From the NCBI RefSeq assembly GCF_022965805.1, contig NW_027330829.1:1-64000 (forward strand): a stretch of 64,000 nucleotides of DNA, read 5' to 3'. The notes under the pieces are model-generated. The model did no database searches, had not been told where the DNA came from, and saw only the letters and a program-made list of their open reading frames with translations. Of this stretch, positions 12,798 to 22,878 are shown one piece after another. This DNA is from Primulina eburnea (Eukaryota; Streptophyta; Magnoliopsida; Lamiales; Gesneriaceae). A program made the position numbers and the translations under genes. Position 1 is the stretch's first letter, and each line of letters begins with the position of its first letter.

Positions 12798-13630
12798 ATT
12801 CCAAAAGTAACTCAAGAATTTAACATCGCGACCAGAAACAATAGTCCTAGGCATGCCATGCAACCTAACGACTTCTCTAAAGAACAAATCCGCAATGTTT
12901 GAAGCATCATCGGTTTTATGACAAGCTATAAAATGTGCCATCTTAGAGAATCTATCCACAACAACAAAAATAGAATCCCTCCCCTTCTTAGTCCTAGGCA
13001 ACCCCAAAATAAAGTCCATAGAAATGTCAATCCAAGTTCTTTTTAAGAATAGCACGCAAAAGTGTTCCCAAAGTTCTATTGACAACTTCAGTTTGTCCAT
13101 CCGTTTGAGGATGACAAGTAGTAGAAAACAACAATTTTGTGCCAAGTTTAGCCCATAAAGTCTTCCAAAAGTAACTCAAGAATTTAACATCGCGACCAGA
13201 AACAATAGTCCTAGGCATGCCATGCATCTTAGCGACTTCTCTAAAGAACAATTCCGCAATGTTTGAAGCATAATCGGTTTTATGACAAGCTATAAAATGT
13301 GCCATCTTAGAGAATCTATCCACAAAAACGAAAATAGAATCCCTCCCCTTCTCAGTCCTAGGCAACCCCAAAATAAAGTCCCTAGAAATGTCAATCCAAG
13401 TTCTTTTTAAGAATAGCACGCAAAAGTGTTCCCAAAGTGCTATTGGCAACTTCAGTTTGTCCATCCGTTTGAGGATGACAAGTAGTAGAAAACAACAATT
13501 TTGTGCCATGCTTAGGCCATAAAGTCTTCCAAAAGTAACTCAAGAATTTAACATCGTGACAAGAAAGAATAGTCCTAAGCATGCCATGCAACCTACTGAC
13601 TTCCCTAAAGAACAAATCCGCAATGTTTGA
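12798..13630 (-). repeat. Diverged satellite units at the edge of the homogenised block
   Basis: The last two to three units before element A1 depart from the consensus. There is C to A at 12798, then clustered changes from about 13227 (ATCTTAGCG in place of the usual AACCTAACG, AAAAACGAAA, CTCAGTCC, CCTAGAAATG). A further unit has CTTAGGCC and CATCGTGAC. Its catalytic position reads S-C-H-D, so Cys replaces the Gly found elsewhere. These variants are shared with units at 22830-23330, 29340-29765 and 38945-39300, which marks a higher-order repeat. Confidence 0.85.
13626..13630. repeat. Target-site duplication of A1, left copy (TTTGA)
   Basis: TTTGA immediately precedes the LTR start TGTGACACC and is repeated at 21409-21413. 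The uninterrupted satellite reads CAATGTTTGAAGCATC, which confirms a 5-bp duplication. Confidence 0.97.
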
Positions 13631-13925
13631 TGTGACACCCCGATCCTCTTTTAAAATAAATACGCAGTGGAAATAAAATTTTCTCTTTAAAATATACGGA
13701 AGGAGTTTCAAAATACATTTCATCAAATATCTTTACAAAATAAATACATGATCATTTAAATGACATAACAAAAACAAAACATCATTCCTATGATCATGCC
13801 AAAATCCTCCTTCCAACGGTGTATGCATATGACCCCCGATCTACAGTCAACGTCCCGAGGCACCACTCTGATCTGCATCACATGAAAATAACTGAAATGA
13901 GAATAAATCTCAGCAAGTGGAACTC

Positions 13926-13933
13926 TTATATAA
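13926..13933 (-). promoter_or_regulatory. Candidate TATA box of family A LTR
   Basis: TTATATAAG on the element strand lies about 1.29 kb into the LTR and would leave roughly 270 bp of R-U5. It is conserved in the other A LTRs (near 20121, 30060 and 36256). No transcription start is visible in sequence, so this is only a positional candidate. Confidence 0.3.
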
Positions 13934-14789
13934 CAATGAACAATAACTCTGTAAAACATCTCTTTGAAATCATAAATACCATCAACTCTGAACTGTAAAC
14001 TCTGAATATCAATAACATAGCAATAGCATAAAAATATGATGGTATTTCTCTTTTGCTCTGGGGATTGATATCAATAGTATCTCTGCTCTGGGGTGCTCGT
14101 ATCCCAAATCGATATAAATACCGATAACTCTGAGGGATATAAGCCTATAGGCGATGATCATCTAATATTGCATGCAATCTCTGACTATGTATTTATCAAT
14201 CCGAAAACATTTAAACTCTTCTCTGGTTTTAACAATCACTTTGAACTCTATATATCTCTTTGTATTCCCTTTAATCAATAATGAGACATACAATGCCTCC
14301 AATACATATAACAATACATACTATGGATCAAATGAAAGGGAATAACACAATAAACTCTTTGAAACACATACATATATAATCATGTGAGCAAAAGGAATGA
14401 ATTTCCACTTACAAACCACAACAAACACCTCAACTTAGCTCTTGATCACCACCTACAACAAATAATCCACAAATAACACCAATATCAACTAAATATCCAA
14501 GATTACAAGCTAAATAATCCATAAATCCACATAAACAACCAACCTAAACAACTCTTAATTTACAACCTTAACAGAATCGCACCAAAAGCTTACCCAAGCT
14601 TCCTAGCACCAAGGAGAACGTCGAACTCAAGTCGAAATTCCAAACAAACGCCTGAATCGAAGATAGGAAAGGAAAGAAATGACTGAAAAACCCTAGAAAT
14701 GGAGAGAATTTCGAAATGAAAAGAGGAAAGAATGAAGTCAAATCCATCAAAAAGGTACTATAAATCTCGACCATACCTCTACTGTTCAT

Positions 14790-15032
14790 CACCGCGGGTG
14801 CGCCAACACAAAGCCGCGGGTGCGCTGAGCTTTCGGCAGTCCACAAAATTCCTGAACCACAGACACCGCGGGTGCGGTCACTGCAAGCACCGCGGGTGCG
14901 CTACACACCGCGGGTGCGGTCACTGCATCACCGCGGGTGCGGTGATGCTACGGCCCTCCAACACAAAAACTGCACAGTACACCGCGGGGGCACTCCAGTT
15001 AAGAGCGCGGGTGCACTCAAGCCACGGCCAAG
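14790..15032 (-). promoter_or_regulatory. GC-rich hairpin-repeat module in U3 of A1 3' LTR
   Basis: About eight copies of a motif close to CACCGCGGGTGCGGT sit in an AT-rich LTR. Full copies hold the inverted repeat ACCGC/GCGGT around GGGT. One copy is fused to GCTGAGCTTTCGGCAG. The block ends with GGGGGCACT and CCACGGCCA. The same order of parts is seen in family B LTRs. It is probably an upstream regulatory block, by position only. Confidence 0.7.
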
Positions 15033-15216
15033 CACTATTCCCATGCAACTAAAATCGATCCGAAACTCTGAAACGAACAACCAACATCAACTAACACCTC
15101 AAGACAATAAAACTAACAATACTATAGCCCAAAAATACAACTCTGAACATCTAATCAAATATCCCAAATAACAAACGAAACTTAAATCGTACCGTACACC
15201 GGGCTCGGCTATTACA

Positions 15217-15230
15217 ATCTCCCCCCCTTA
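15217..15230 (-). other. A1 polypurine tract
   Basis: On the element strand this reads TAAGGGGGGGAGAT directly before the 3' LTR start TGTAATAGCC. This is the expected site and composition for the plus-strand primer of reverse transcription. It lies 26 bp beyond the gag-pol stop codon. Confidence 0.93.
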
Positions 15231-15256
15231 AGGGAATTTCGTCCGCGAAATTGACG

Positions 15257-18200
15257 TCACGGCACGAACAACTCAGGATACTTCTCTCTCATCTCATCCT
15301 CTGGTTCCCACGTAGCCTCCTCTAACAAATGGTTCCTCCAAAGAACTTTGACAATGCCGATCTCTTTGTTCCTCAGAACTCTAACTGTGCGATCCAAAAT
15401 CTGAATCGGAATCTCTTGATATGTCAAATTCGGCGTCAAGTCCAATGGCTCATGGCGTAGAACATGGGAAGGATCTGCAACATACTTCCTGAGCATCGAA
15501 ACGTGAAACACATTATGAACTCTGTCAAGATCTGGAGGTAGGGCTAATCTGTAGGCTCGATCGCCAACTCTGTCCAATATCTCGAATGGACCAATAAATC
15601 TAGGACTCAACTTGCCCTTCTTGCCAAATCTCATCACACCCTTGAGAGGTGCTATCTTCAGAAACACGTGGTCGCCAACCTCGAACTGCAAAGGTCTGCG
15701 ACGAACATCTGCATAGCTCTTCTGTCTGGACTGGGCAGTCTTCATCCTTTCTCTGATAACAGCAACAACATCAGCAGTCTGCTGGACCAACTCTGGTCCC
15801 AACATCTTCCTCTCACCAACCTCGTCCCAATACAAGGGAGACCTGCACTTCCTGCCATAAAGTGCCTCATACGGTGCCATGCCAATCGTCGCCTGGTAGC
15901 TATTATTATAAGTGAACTCAGCCAAAGGCAACAAAGAATCCCAGCTACCTGGAAAGTCTATAGTACACGCTCTGAGCATATCCTCAAGAATCTGAATGAC
16001 TCTCTCTGACTGACCATCACTCTGAGGATGATAGGCTGTACTGAACGCTAATCGCGAACCCATAGCTCTGTGCAAACTCTTCCAAAACTCTGAAGTAAAT
16101 CTGGGGTCACGATCAGACACGATCGACACAGGGACACCATGAAGTCTGACAATCTCTGCTATGTAGTCCTCGGCATACTGGTTCATCGAATACGTCGTCT
16201 TGACTGGAAGAAAGTGCGCTGACTTAGTCAATCTATCAACGATAACCCAAATAGAATTGAAACCTCTCCGCACTCTGGGAAGACCAGTCACGAAATCCAT
16301 CGTAATATGCTCCCACTTCCACTGAGGAATCGGCAACGACAACAATGTCCCAGCAGGTCTCTGGTGCTCAATCTTCACCTGCTGACAAGTAAGGCACTGA
16401 GAAATGAACACGGCAACATCCTTCTTCATACCTGGCCACCAGTAGAGTCGACGAAGATCCTGATACATCTTCGTACTGCCTGGATGAATCGAATACGGCG
16501 CGGTATGAGCCTCTGTCAGAATATCTCTACGAATATCATCGCCAACAGGAACACAAATACGACCTCTGAAAGTCACCAAACCATCACCATTCAAGGCAAA
16601 CTCTGAATTACCTCTAATCTCTGCTCTATCTCTCAACTCTGTCAACTGAACATCAGTCGACTGCTCTCTACGAATCCTGTCCGTCAATGAAGATCGAATA
16701 ACTAACGCTGAAAGACGAGCAATGGTGCCTGGAATCACCAGATCAATATCCTCTCTCTGCAAATCCATCAGCAACGGTCTCTGAATCAAAGAACTCAATG
16801 AAACACTCGACTTGCGGCTTAAAGCATCAGCCACAACATTCGCCTTCCCTGGGTGATAACTGATAGTCACATCGTAATCCTTGACAAGCTCTAACCACCT
16901 CCTCTGTCGCATATTGAGCTCTTTCTGCGAGAACAGATACTTCAAACTCTTGTGGTCTGTGAAGATCTCACACTTTTCGCCATACAGATAATGTCTCCAA
17001 ATCTTAAGGGCGAAAACCACAGCTGCTAGCTCCAAATCGTGCGTCGGATAATTCTTCTCATAATCCTTCAACTGGCGAGAAGCATAGGCAATGACCTTAC
17101 CTCTCTGCATCAACACTGCACCGAGACCCTTCTTCGACGCATCGGTAAAGACCACAAAATCCTCTGAACCACTGGGCAATGCGAGAATAGGAGCTGACGT
17201 CAATCTATCCTTCAACTCCTGAAATGCGCTCTGGCAATCTATAGACCACTCGAACTTCACAGTCTTCCTTGTCAGATTGGACAATGGCAGGGCAATCTTG
17301 GAAAAATCCGAAATGAAACGACGATAATAACCCGCCAAACCAAGGAAACTGCGTACCTCTGAAACAGTCGTAGGAATAGGCCACTTCTGAATCGCCTCTA
17401 TCTTCATCGGATCAACAGCAATGCCATCCCTCGAAACGACATGGCCTAGAAAAGAAATCTGATCCAGCCAAAACTCACACTTCTTCAACTTAGCAAACAA
17501 CCTCCGCTCTCTCAGCAACTGGAGAACAACTCTGAGATGCTCTGAATGAAGCTCTCTGGTCTTGGAATAGATCAAGATATCGTCGATAAAGACAATGACG
17601 AAGCTATCCAAATACGGCTTGAACACACGGTTCATCAGGTCCATGAAAACAGAAGGGGCATTGGTCAAACCAAAAGACATCACGAGAAACTCATAGTGAC
17701 CATACCTGGTCCTGAAAGCCGTCTTAGGGATATCAGACTCCCTAACCTTCAACTGATAGTAGCCAGACCGAAGATCAATCTTCGAGAAAACAGTGGCACC
17801 CTGGAGTTGGTCAAATAGATCGTCAATCCGTGGCAACGGATACTTGTTCTTGATCGTCACTTTGTTGAGCTCTCTGTAATCGATACACAGACGCAAAGAC
17901 CCGTCCTTCTTCTTAACAAATAGAACCGGAGCTCCCCAAGGCGAAGAACTCGGACGAATAAAACCCTTATCTAGAAGATCCTGCAACTGCGTCTTCAACT
18001 CTTTCATCTCGGTAGGAGCCATCCTATACGGAGCCTTAGAAATAGGAACCGTACCTGGAGCAAGATCAATAACAAACTCTACATCTCTATCCGGCGGCAA
18101 ACCCGGAACATCATCCTCAAACACATCCGCAAACTCCCTCACCACATCAATATCATCAATATTCAACTTAATCAGTCTATCCATATCCACAACAGATGCT

Positions 18201-19687
18201 AGAAAAACATCACAACCTCTACACAATAGCCTCTCAGCATCAAGACACGAAATAAAAGGAAGGACCAGCGAAGTACCTGAGCTGGCGAGAACTCCTCCCT
18301 GGCCATCATCTGCAAAAGTCACCGTCTTAGCAACGCAATCAATAACAGCACGATAGGTCGACAGCCAATCCATGCCAAGAATAACATCAAAGGCAACCAT
18401 CGGGATCACAATCAAATCAGCAAAGACCTCTCGATCAACAAAACGAACGGGGCACGCATACACTATGGAAGTCGGGCACAAAACATCTCCCGAAGGCAAA
18501 ACAACACTAAGCTGAAGGGGAATAACAGAAGGAACTATACCCAAAGATCTCAAAAACAATTCAGACATAAAAGAATGAGTAGCACCAGTATCAATCAAAG
18601 TAGTAGCTACTCTGCCTGAAATTAAAATGGAACTAGAGATTACAGAAGAATTACGATTAATACCTTCCTTAGTCATCGAAAAGATACGACCCTGCACCTT
18701 CTCCTGGCTAGCTCCCTTAGGACAATCTCTGGAAATATGGCCTGGCATGCCACAACGATAGCAAGAACGAGTGCCAAATCTACACTCTCCACGATGAGGT
18801 CTGCCACACTTGGGACACAAAGATCTCTCAGAATCAGACGGAGCAACTGGCACTGACGGTGGCCTAGGACTCTGATCCACCTTGCCCTTCCCCTTGAATC
18901 GATCTCTGCCACGCTGACCTGAACTCTGGCCTCTTTGAACACTAGCCTGGTGCCTCGCCTGTCTCTCCCTGGCGATATCCTTCTCGTCCTGCTCTGCTAG
19001 CAACGCCTTGGACACAATCTCCTTGAAAGTCACAGCCTTGGACATATTGATATCACGCCTGATCTCCGCTCTAAGGCCTCGAATGAAGTGAGCGCCTTTA
19101 TCTTTATCACTGGTAGCAATGTACGGAGCAAAAAGGCAACCCTCCTCGAACCTGAGAATATACTCGTCCACATTCAAGCTCCCCTGACGAAGCTCCAAGA
19201 ACTCTGTAACCTTCCTCGCTCGCAGTGCATCAGGAAAGTACTTGTCGTAGAAAAGCTCAGTAAACTCAGACCACTTCAAAGTAGAAACATCAATGCCAAC
19301 CTTGGTCGCATTCCACCACAAACGTGCAGCTTTAACCAGCATGAAAACAGCACAACTGATACGGTCTCTGTCCTCATAGTGGAGATGATCAAAAATCGCC
19401 TCCAAAGCCTTGACCCACTCTACTGCAGCTAAAGGATCGGAGCTGCCTGGAAACTCGGGTGGATCCATCCTCTTAAACGCAGAAAAGATAGCATCAGAAC
19501 CAACTGCTACTGGAGCAACCTGCCCCCTACCTTGGCCTCTGCCCTGGCCTGCTCCTTGCAGTCTAAGCAACTGCTGGATCTGCTCACTGTGAACCTTAGC
19601 CTGCTCCTTCAGTAACTTGCCGAACTCGTCGACAACTCTCGAGGACGAACTATCCTCCCCCTCTGACGCCTTACGCTTAGGAGGCAT
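15257..19687 (-). CDS. gag-pol: A1 gag-pol polyprotein (1476 aa, uninterrupted)
   Basis: This single frame encodes all Ty3/gypsy functions. Capsid-type gag lies at about residues 70-240. A knuckle-like CX2CX3HX3C is at 291-302 and a classical CCHC (C309, C312, H317, C322) follows. Aspartic protease has DTG at 366-368. Reverse transcriptase spans about 550-740, with the FIDD motif at 700-703. RNase H has D849, E886 and D911. Integrase has a zinc-binding H1061/H1068/C1098/C1101 set and a catalytic D1131, D1192, E1228 triad in the D35E spacing. The C-terminus (about 1425-1475) is a chromodomain-like segment with W-R/E-E-A-T-W-E character. The start MPPKRK lies ~120 bp past the primer-binding site. 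Length is normal for Del/Tekay chromoviruses. Gag and pol share one frame, as is usual in that group. The product would make virus-like particles, copy the RNA and integrate the cDNA. No stop, frameshift or lost catalytic residue is visible. Confidence 0.97.
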   Translation of the reverse strand: MPPKRKASEGEDSSSSRVVDEFGKLLKEQAKVHSEQIQQLLRLQGAGQGRGQGRGQVAPVAVGSDAIFSAFKRMDPPEFPGSSDPLAAVEWVKALEAIFDHLHYEDRDRISCAVFMLVKAARLWWNATKVGIDVSTLKWSEFTELFYDKYFPDALRARKVTEFLELRQGSLNVDEYILRFEEGCLFAPYIATSDKDKGAHFIRGLRAEIRRDINMSKAVTFKEIVSKALLAEQDEKDIARERQARHQASVQRGQSSGQRGRDRFKGKGKVDQSPRPPSVPVAPSDSERSLCPKCGRPHRGECRFGTRSCYRCGMPGHISRDCPKGASQEKVQGRIFSMTKEGINRNSSVISSSILISGRVATTLIDTGATHSFMSELFLRSLGIVPSVIPLQLSVVLPSGDVLCPTSIVYACPVRFVDREVFADLIVIPMVAFDVILGMDWLSTYRAVIDCVAKTVTFADDGQGGVLASSGTSLVLPFISCLDAERLLCRGCDVFLASVVDMDRLIKLNIDDIDVVREFADVFEDDVPGLPPDRDVEFVIDLAPGTVPISKAPYRMAPTEMKELKTQLQDLLDKGFIRPSSSPWGAPVLFVKKKDGSLRLCIDYRELNKVTIKNKYPLPRIDDLFDQLQGATVFSKIDLRSGYYQLKVRESDIPKTAFRTRYGHYEFLVMSFGLTNAPSVFMDLMNRVFKPYLDSFVIVFIDDILIYSKTRELHSEHLRVVLQLLRERRLFAKLKKCEFWLDQISFLGHVVSRDGIAVDPMKIEAIQKWPIPTTVSEVRSFLGLAGYYRRFISDFSKIALPLSNLTRKTVKFEWSIDCQSAFQELKDRLTSAPILALPSGSEDFVVFTDASKKGLGAVLMQRGKVIAYASRQLKDYEKNYPTHDLELAAVVFALKIWRHYLYGEKCEIFTDHKSLKYLFSQKELNMRQRRWLELVKDYDVTISYHPGKANVVADALSRKSSVSLSSLIQRPLLMDLQREDIDLVIPGTIARLSALVIRSSLTDRIRREQSTDVQLTELRDRAEIRGNSEFALNGDGLVTFRGRICVPVGDDIRRDILTEAHTAPYSIHPGSTKMYQDLRRLYWWPGMKKDVAVFISQCLTCQQVKIEHQRPAGTLLSLPIPQWKWEHITMDFVTGLPRVRRGFNSIWVIVDRLTKSAHFLPVKTTYSMNQYAEDYIAEIVRLHGVPVSIVSDRDPRFTSEFWKSLHRAMGSRLAFSTAYHPQSDGQSERVIQILEDMLRACTIDFPGSWDSLLPLAEFTYNNSYQATIGMAPYEALYGRKCRSPLYWDEVGERKMLGPELVQQTADVVAVIRERMKTAQSRQKSYADVRRRPLQFEVGDHVFLKIAPLKGVMRFGKKGKLSPRFIGPFEILDRVGDRAYRLALPPDLDRVHNVFHVSMLRKYVADPSHVLRHEPLDLTPNLTYQEIPIQILDRTVRVLRNKEIGIVKVLWRNHLLEEATWEPEDEMREKYPELFVP

Positions 19688-19809
19688 CCTCTACTCTACA
19701 ATGCTCACAAGACACCAATCAATACAAAACAATAGATAGATGCAAAGAAAACATACCCGGACAGTTGAAAGTAGACGAAGTCATATGCATTGGTCCGAAG
19801 AAAACACCG

Positions 19810-19820
19810 CTCTGATACCA
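19810..19820 (-). other. A1 primer-binding site (tRNA-iMet)
   Basis: Plus-strand CTCTGATACCA equals the 3' end of plant initiator tRNA-Met. On the element strand it reads TGGTATCAGAG, five bases inside the 5' LTR. It primes minus-strand cDNA synthesis. Confidence 0.95.
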
Positions 19821-19825
19821 CTAAA

Positions 19826-21408
19826 TGTGACACCCCGATCCTCTTTTAAAATAAATACGCAGCGGAAATAAAATTTTCTCTTTAAAATATACGGAAGGAG
19901 TTTCAAAATACATTTCATCAAATATCTTTACAAAATAAATACATGATCATTTAAATGACATAACAAAAACAAAACATCATTCCTATGATCATGCCAAAAT
20001 CCTCCTTCCAACGGTGTATGCATATGACCCCCGATCTACAGTCAACGTCCCGAGGCACCACTCTGATCTGCATCACATGAAAATAACTGAAATGAGAATA
20101 AATCTCAGCAAGTGGAACTCTTATATAACAATGAACAATAACTCTGTAAAACATCTCTTTGAAATCATAAATACCATCAACTCTGAACTGTAAACTCTGA
20201 ATATCAATAACATAGCAATAGCATAAAAATATGATGGTATTTCTCTTTTGCTCTGGGGATTGATATCAATAGTATCTCTGCTCTGGGGTGCTCGTATCCC
20301 AAATCGATATAAATACCGATAACTCTGAGGGATATAAGCCTATAGGCGATGATCATCTAATATTGCATGCAATCTCTGACTATGTATTTATCAATCCGAA
20401 AACATTTAAACTCTTCTCTGGTTTTAACAATCACTTTGAACTCTATATATCTCTTTGTATTCCCTTTAATCAATAATGAGACATACAATGCCTCCAATAC
20501 ATATAACAATACATACTATGGATCAAATGAAAGGGAATAACACAATAAACTCTTTGAAACACATACATATATAATCATGTGAGCAAAAGGAATGAATTTC
20601 CACTTACAAACCACAACAAACACCTCAACTTAGCTCTTGATCACCACCTACAACAAATAATCCACAAATAACACCAATATCAACTAAATATCCAAGATTA
20701 CAAGCTAAATAATCCATAAATCCACATAAACAACCAACCTAAACAACTCTTAATTTACAACCTTAACAGAATCGCACCAAAAGCTTACCCAAGCTTCCTA
20801 GCACCAAGGAGAACGTCGATCTCAAGTCGAAATTCCAAACAAACGCCTGAATCGAAGATAGGAAAGGAAAGAAATGACTAAAAACCCTAGAAATGAGAGA
20901 TTTCGAAATGAAAAGAGGAAAGAATGAAGTCAAATCCATCAAAAAGGTACTATAAATCTCGACCATACCTCTACTGTTCATCACCGCGGGTGCGCCAACA
21001 CAAAGGCCGCGGGTGCGCTGAGCTTTCGGCAGTCCACAAAATTCCTGAACCACAGACACCGCGGGTGCGGCACTGCAAGCACCGCGGGTGCGCTACACAC
21101 CGCGGGTGCGGTCACTGCATCACCGCGGGTGCGGTGATGCTACGGCCCTCCAACACAAAAACTGCACAGTACACCGCGGGGGCACTCCAGTTAAGAGCGC
21201 GGGTGCACTCAAGCCACGGCCAAGCACTATTCCCATGCAACTAAAATCGATCCGGAACTCTGAAACGAACAACCAACAACAACTAACACCTCAAGAACAA
21301 TATACTAAACATACTATAGCCCATAAACACAACTCTAAACCTCTAATCAAATAACTCAAATAACAAACGAAACTTAAATCGTACCGTACACCGGGCTCGG
21401 CTATTACA
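19826..21408 (-). repeat. A1 5' LTR (right copy)
   Basis: 1583 bp, with the same TGTGACACC...GGCTATTACA ends as the left copy and a primer-binding site at its inner edge. For a minus-strand element this is the promoter-bearing LTR. Confidence 0.97.
20982..21223 (-). promoter_or_regulatory. GC-rich hairpin-repeat module in U3 of A1 5' LTR
   Basis: This copy faces the element's own promoter. Motif order matches 14790-15032, with single-base indels in the spacers (AAGGCCGCGG, GCGGCACTGC). Confidence 0.7.
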
Positions 21409-21413
21409 TTTGA
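21409..21413. repeat. Target-site duplication of A1, right copy (TTTGA)
   Basis: TTTGA follows the LTR end ATTACA, and the satellite then resumes in phase with AGCATCATCGG. Confidence 0.97.
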
Positions 21414-22416
21414 AGCATCATCGGTTTTATGACAAGCTATAAAATGTGCTATCTTAGAGAATCTATCCACAACAACGAAAATAGAATCCATCCCCTTCTT
21501 AGTCCTAGGCACCCAAAAATAAAGTCCATAGAAATGTCAATCCAAGTTCTTTTTAAGAATAGCACGCAAAAGTGTTCCGAAAGTGCTATTGACAACTTCA
21601 GTTTGTCCATCAGTTTGAGGATGAGAAGTAGTAGAAAACAACAATTTCGTGCCCAGTTTAGACCATAAAGTATTCCAAAAGTAACTCAGAGAATTTAACA
21701 TCGCGACCAGAATCAATAGTCCTAGGCATGCCATGCAACCTAACGACTTCTCTAATGAACAAATCCGCAATGTTTGAAGCATCATCGGTTTTATGACAAG
21801 CTATAAAATGTGTCATCTTAGAGAATCTATCCACAACAACGAAAATAGAATCCCTCCCCTTCTTAGTCCTAGGCAACCCCAAAATAAAGTCCATAGAAAT
21901 GTCAATCCAAGTTCTTTTTAAGAATAGCACGCAAAAGTGTTCCCAAAGTTCTATTGACAACTTCAGTTTGTCCATCCGTTTGAGGATGACAAGTAGTAGA
22001 AAACAACAATTTTGTGCCAAGTTTAGCCCATAAAGTATTCCAAAAGTAACTCAAGAATTTAACATCGCGACCAGAAACAATAGTCCTAGGCATGCCATGC
22101 AACCTACCGACTTCTCTAAAGAACAAATCCGCAATGTTTGAAGCATCATCGATTTTATGACAAGCTATAAAATGTGCCATCTTAGAGAATCTATCCACAA
22201 CAACAAAAATAGAATCCCTCCTCCCTTCTTAGTCCTAGGCAACCTCAAAATAAAGTCCATAGAAATGTCAATCCAAGTTCTTTTTAAGAATAGCACGCAA
22301 AAGTGTTCCCAAAGTTCTATTGACAACTTCAGTTTGTCCATCCGTTTGAGGATGACAAGTAGTAGAAAACAACAATTTTGTGCCAAGTTTAGCCCATAAA
22401 GTATTCCAAAAGTAAC

Positions 22417-22878
22417 TCAAGAATTTAACATCGCGACCAGAAACAATAGTCCTAGGCATGCCATGCAACCTACGACTTCTCTAAAGAACAAATCCGCAAT
22501 GTTTGAAGCATCATCGGTTTTATGACAAGCTATAAAATGTGCCATCTTAGAGAATCTATCCACAACAACGAAAATAGAATCCCTCCCCTTCTTAGTCCTA
22601 GGCAACCCCAAAATAAAGTCCATAGAAATGTCAATCCAAGTTCTTTTTAGAATAGCACGCAAAAGTGTTCCCAAAGTTCTATTGACAACTTCAGTTTGTC
22701 CATCCGTTTGAGGATGACAAGTAGTAGAAAACAACAATTTTGTGCCAAGTTTAGCCCATAAAGTCTTCCAAAAGTAACTCAAGAATTTAACATCGCGACC
22801 AGAAACAATAGTCCTAGGCATGCCATGCAATCTTAGCGACTTCTCTAAAGAACAAATCCGCAATGTTTGAAGCATCAT
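22417..22878 (-). pseudogene. Two satellite units joined in frame (153 codons)
   Basis: One A is missing in the T5-A2 run at the unit junction (22640-22652), so this unit is 363 bp long and the integrase frame continues across the junction ([11 protein letters not shown]). The start is out of frame with the integrase, and the frame leaves the integrase reading again at its C-terminal end. This is a consequence of a 1-bp indel, with no sign of selection. Confidence 0.7.

Larger units (their letters stand above)
1..13630 (-). repeat. 364-bp integrase-derived satellite, segment 1 (about 37 units)
   Basis: Head-to-tail tandem repeat with an exact 364-bp period: the CAAG junction at 293-296 recurs at 657, 1021 and so on. 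Read on the minus strand, each unit encodes a Ty3/gypsy integrase catalytic core, with the signatures [28 protein letters not shown] and [15 protein letters not shown]. The unit holds nothing else of a retrotransposon: no LTR, RT or gag. The segment is cut at its right end by element A1 and resumes in phase at 21409. It also touches the left edge of the window, so its true length is unknown. The satellite nature is read directly; the chromovirus origin follows from family knowledge; the exact clade (CRM- or Galadriel-like) is only a guess. Confidence 0.97.
13631..15216 (-). repeat. A1 3' LTR (left copy)
   Basis: The 1586-bp LTR runs from TGTGACACC to GGCTATTACA on the plus strand; in element sense it starts TGTAATAGCC and ends GGTGTCACA. 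It matches 19826-21408. Its U3 side, at high coordinates, carries the GC-rich repeat module. Short open frames inside it (for example 13756-13959 and 14093-14281) recur in every A LTR and show no recognisable protein; I treat them as chance frames. Confidence 0.97.
13631..21408 (-). mobile_element. Element A1: full-length Del/Tekay-type Ty3/gypsy retrotransposon
   Basis: This is a complete 7.78-kb LTR retrotransposon inserted in the satellite on the minus strand. It has two ~1.58-kb LTRs, a tRNA-iMet primer-binding site, one uninterrupted gag-pol frame, a polypurine tract and a 5-bp target duplication. The two LTRs differ by roughly 20 changes in ~1585 bp by eye, with a cluster at 15095-15170 against 21290-21350. 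The insertion is therefore recent but not brand new. The chromovirus assignment rests on domain order (gag, PR, RT, RNase H, IN) and on a C-terminal chromodomain-like segment. The Del/Tekay label rests on sequence character and would need a tree. Every catalytic residue I checked is present, so it may still be mobile. Confidence 0.96.

Noticed and set aside
1..13630. CRISPR-like or minisatellite array
   Set aside because: There are no short repeats with unique spacers; whole 364-bp units repeat and encode integrase.
13756..14281. Small frames 13756-13959 and 14093-14281 repeated at each A LTR
   Set aside because: They recur only because the LTR recurs. There is no homology to a protein that I recognise, and length and composition are those of chance frames.
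14732..15171. Plus-strand frames over the GC-rich module (also 20924-21354, 37028-37490, 46009-46317, 56146-56442)
   Set aside because: The translations are low-complexity readings of the CCGCGGGTGCG repeats (T-A-G-A-V and R-G-C-G), with no known domain. They lie antisense to the element.
15217..15230. G7 run as a G-quadruplex element
   Set aside because: A single G-run next to an LTR is fully explained as the polypurine tract.
15668..19592. Plus-strand frames within A1 gag-pol (and the matching ones in A2, B1 and B2)
   Set aside because: They are antisense shadows of a well-supported polyprotein.
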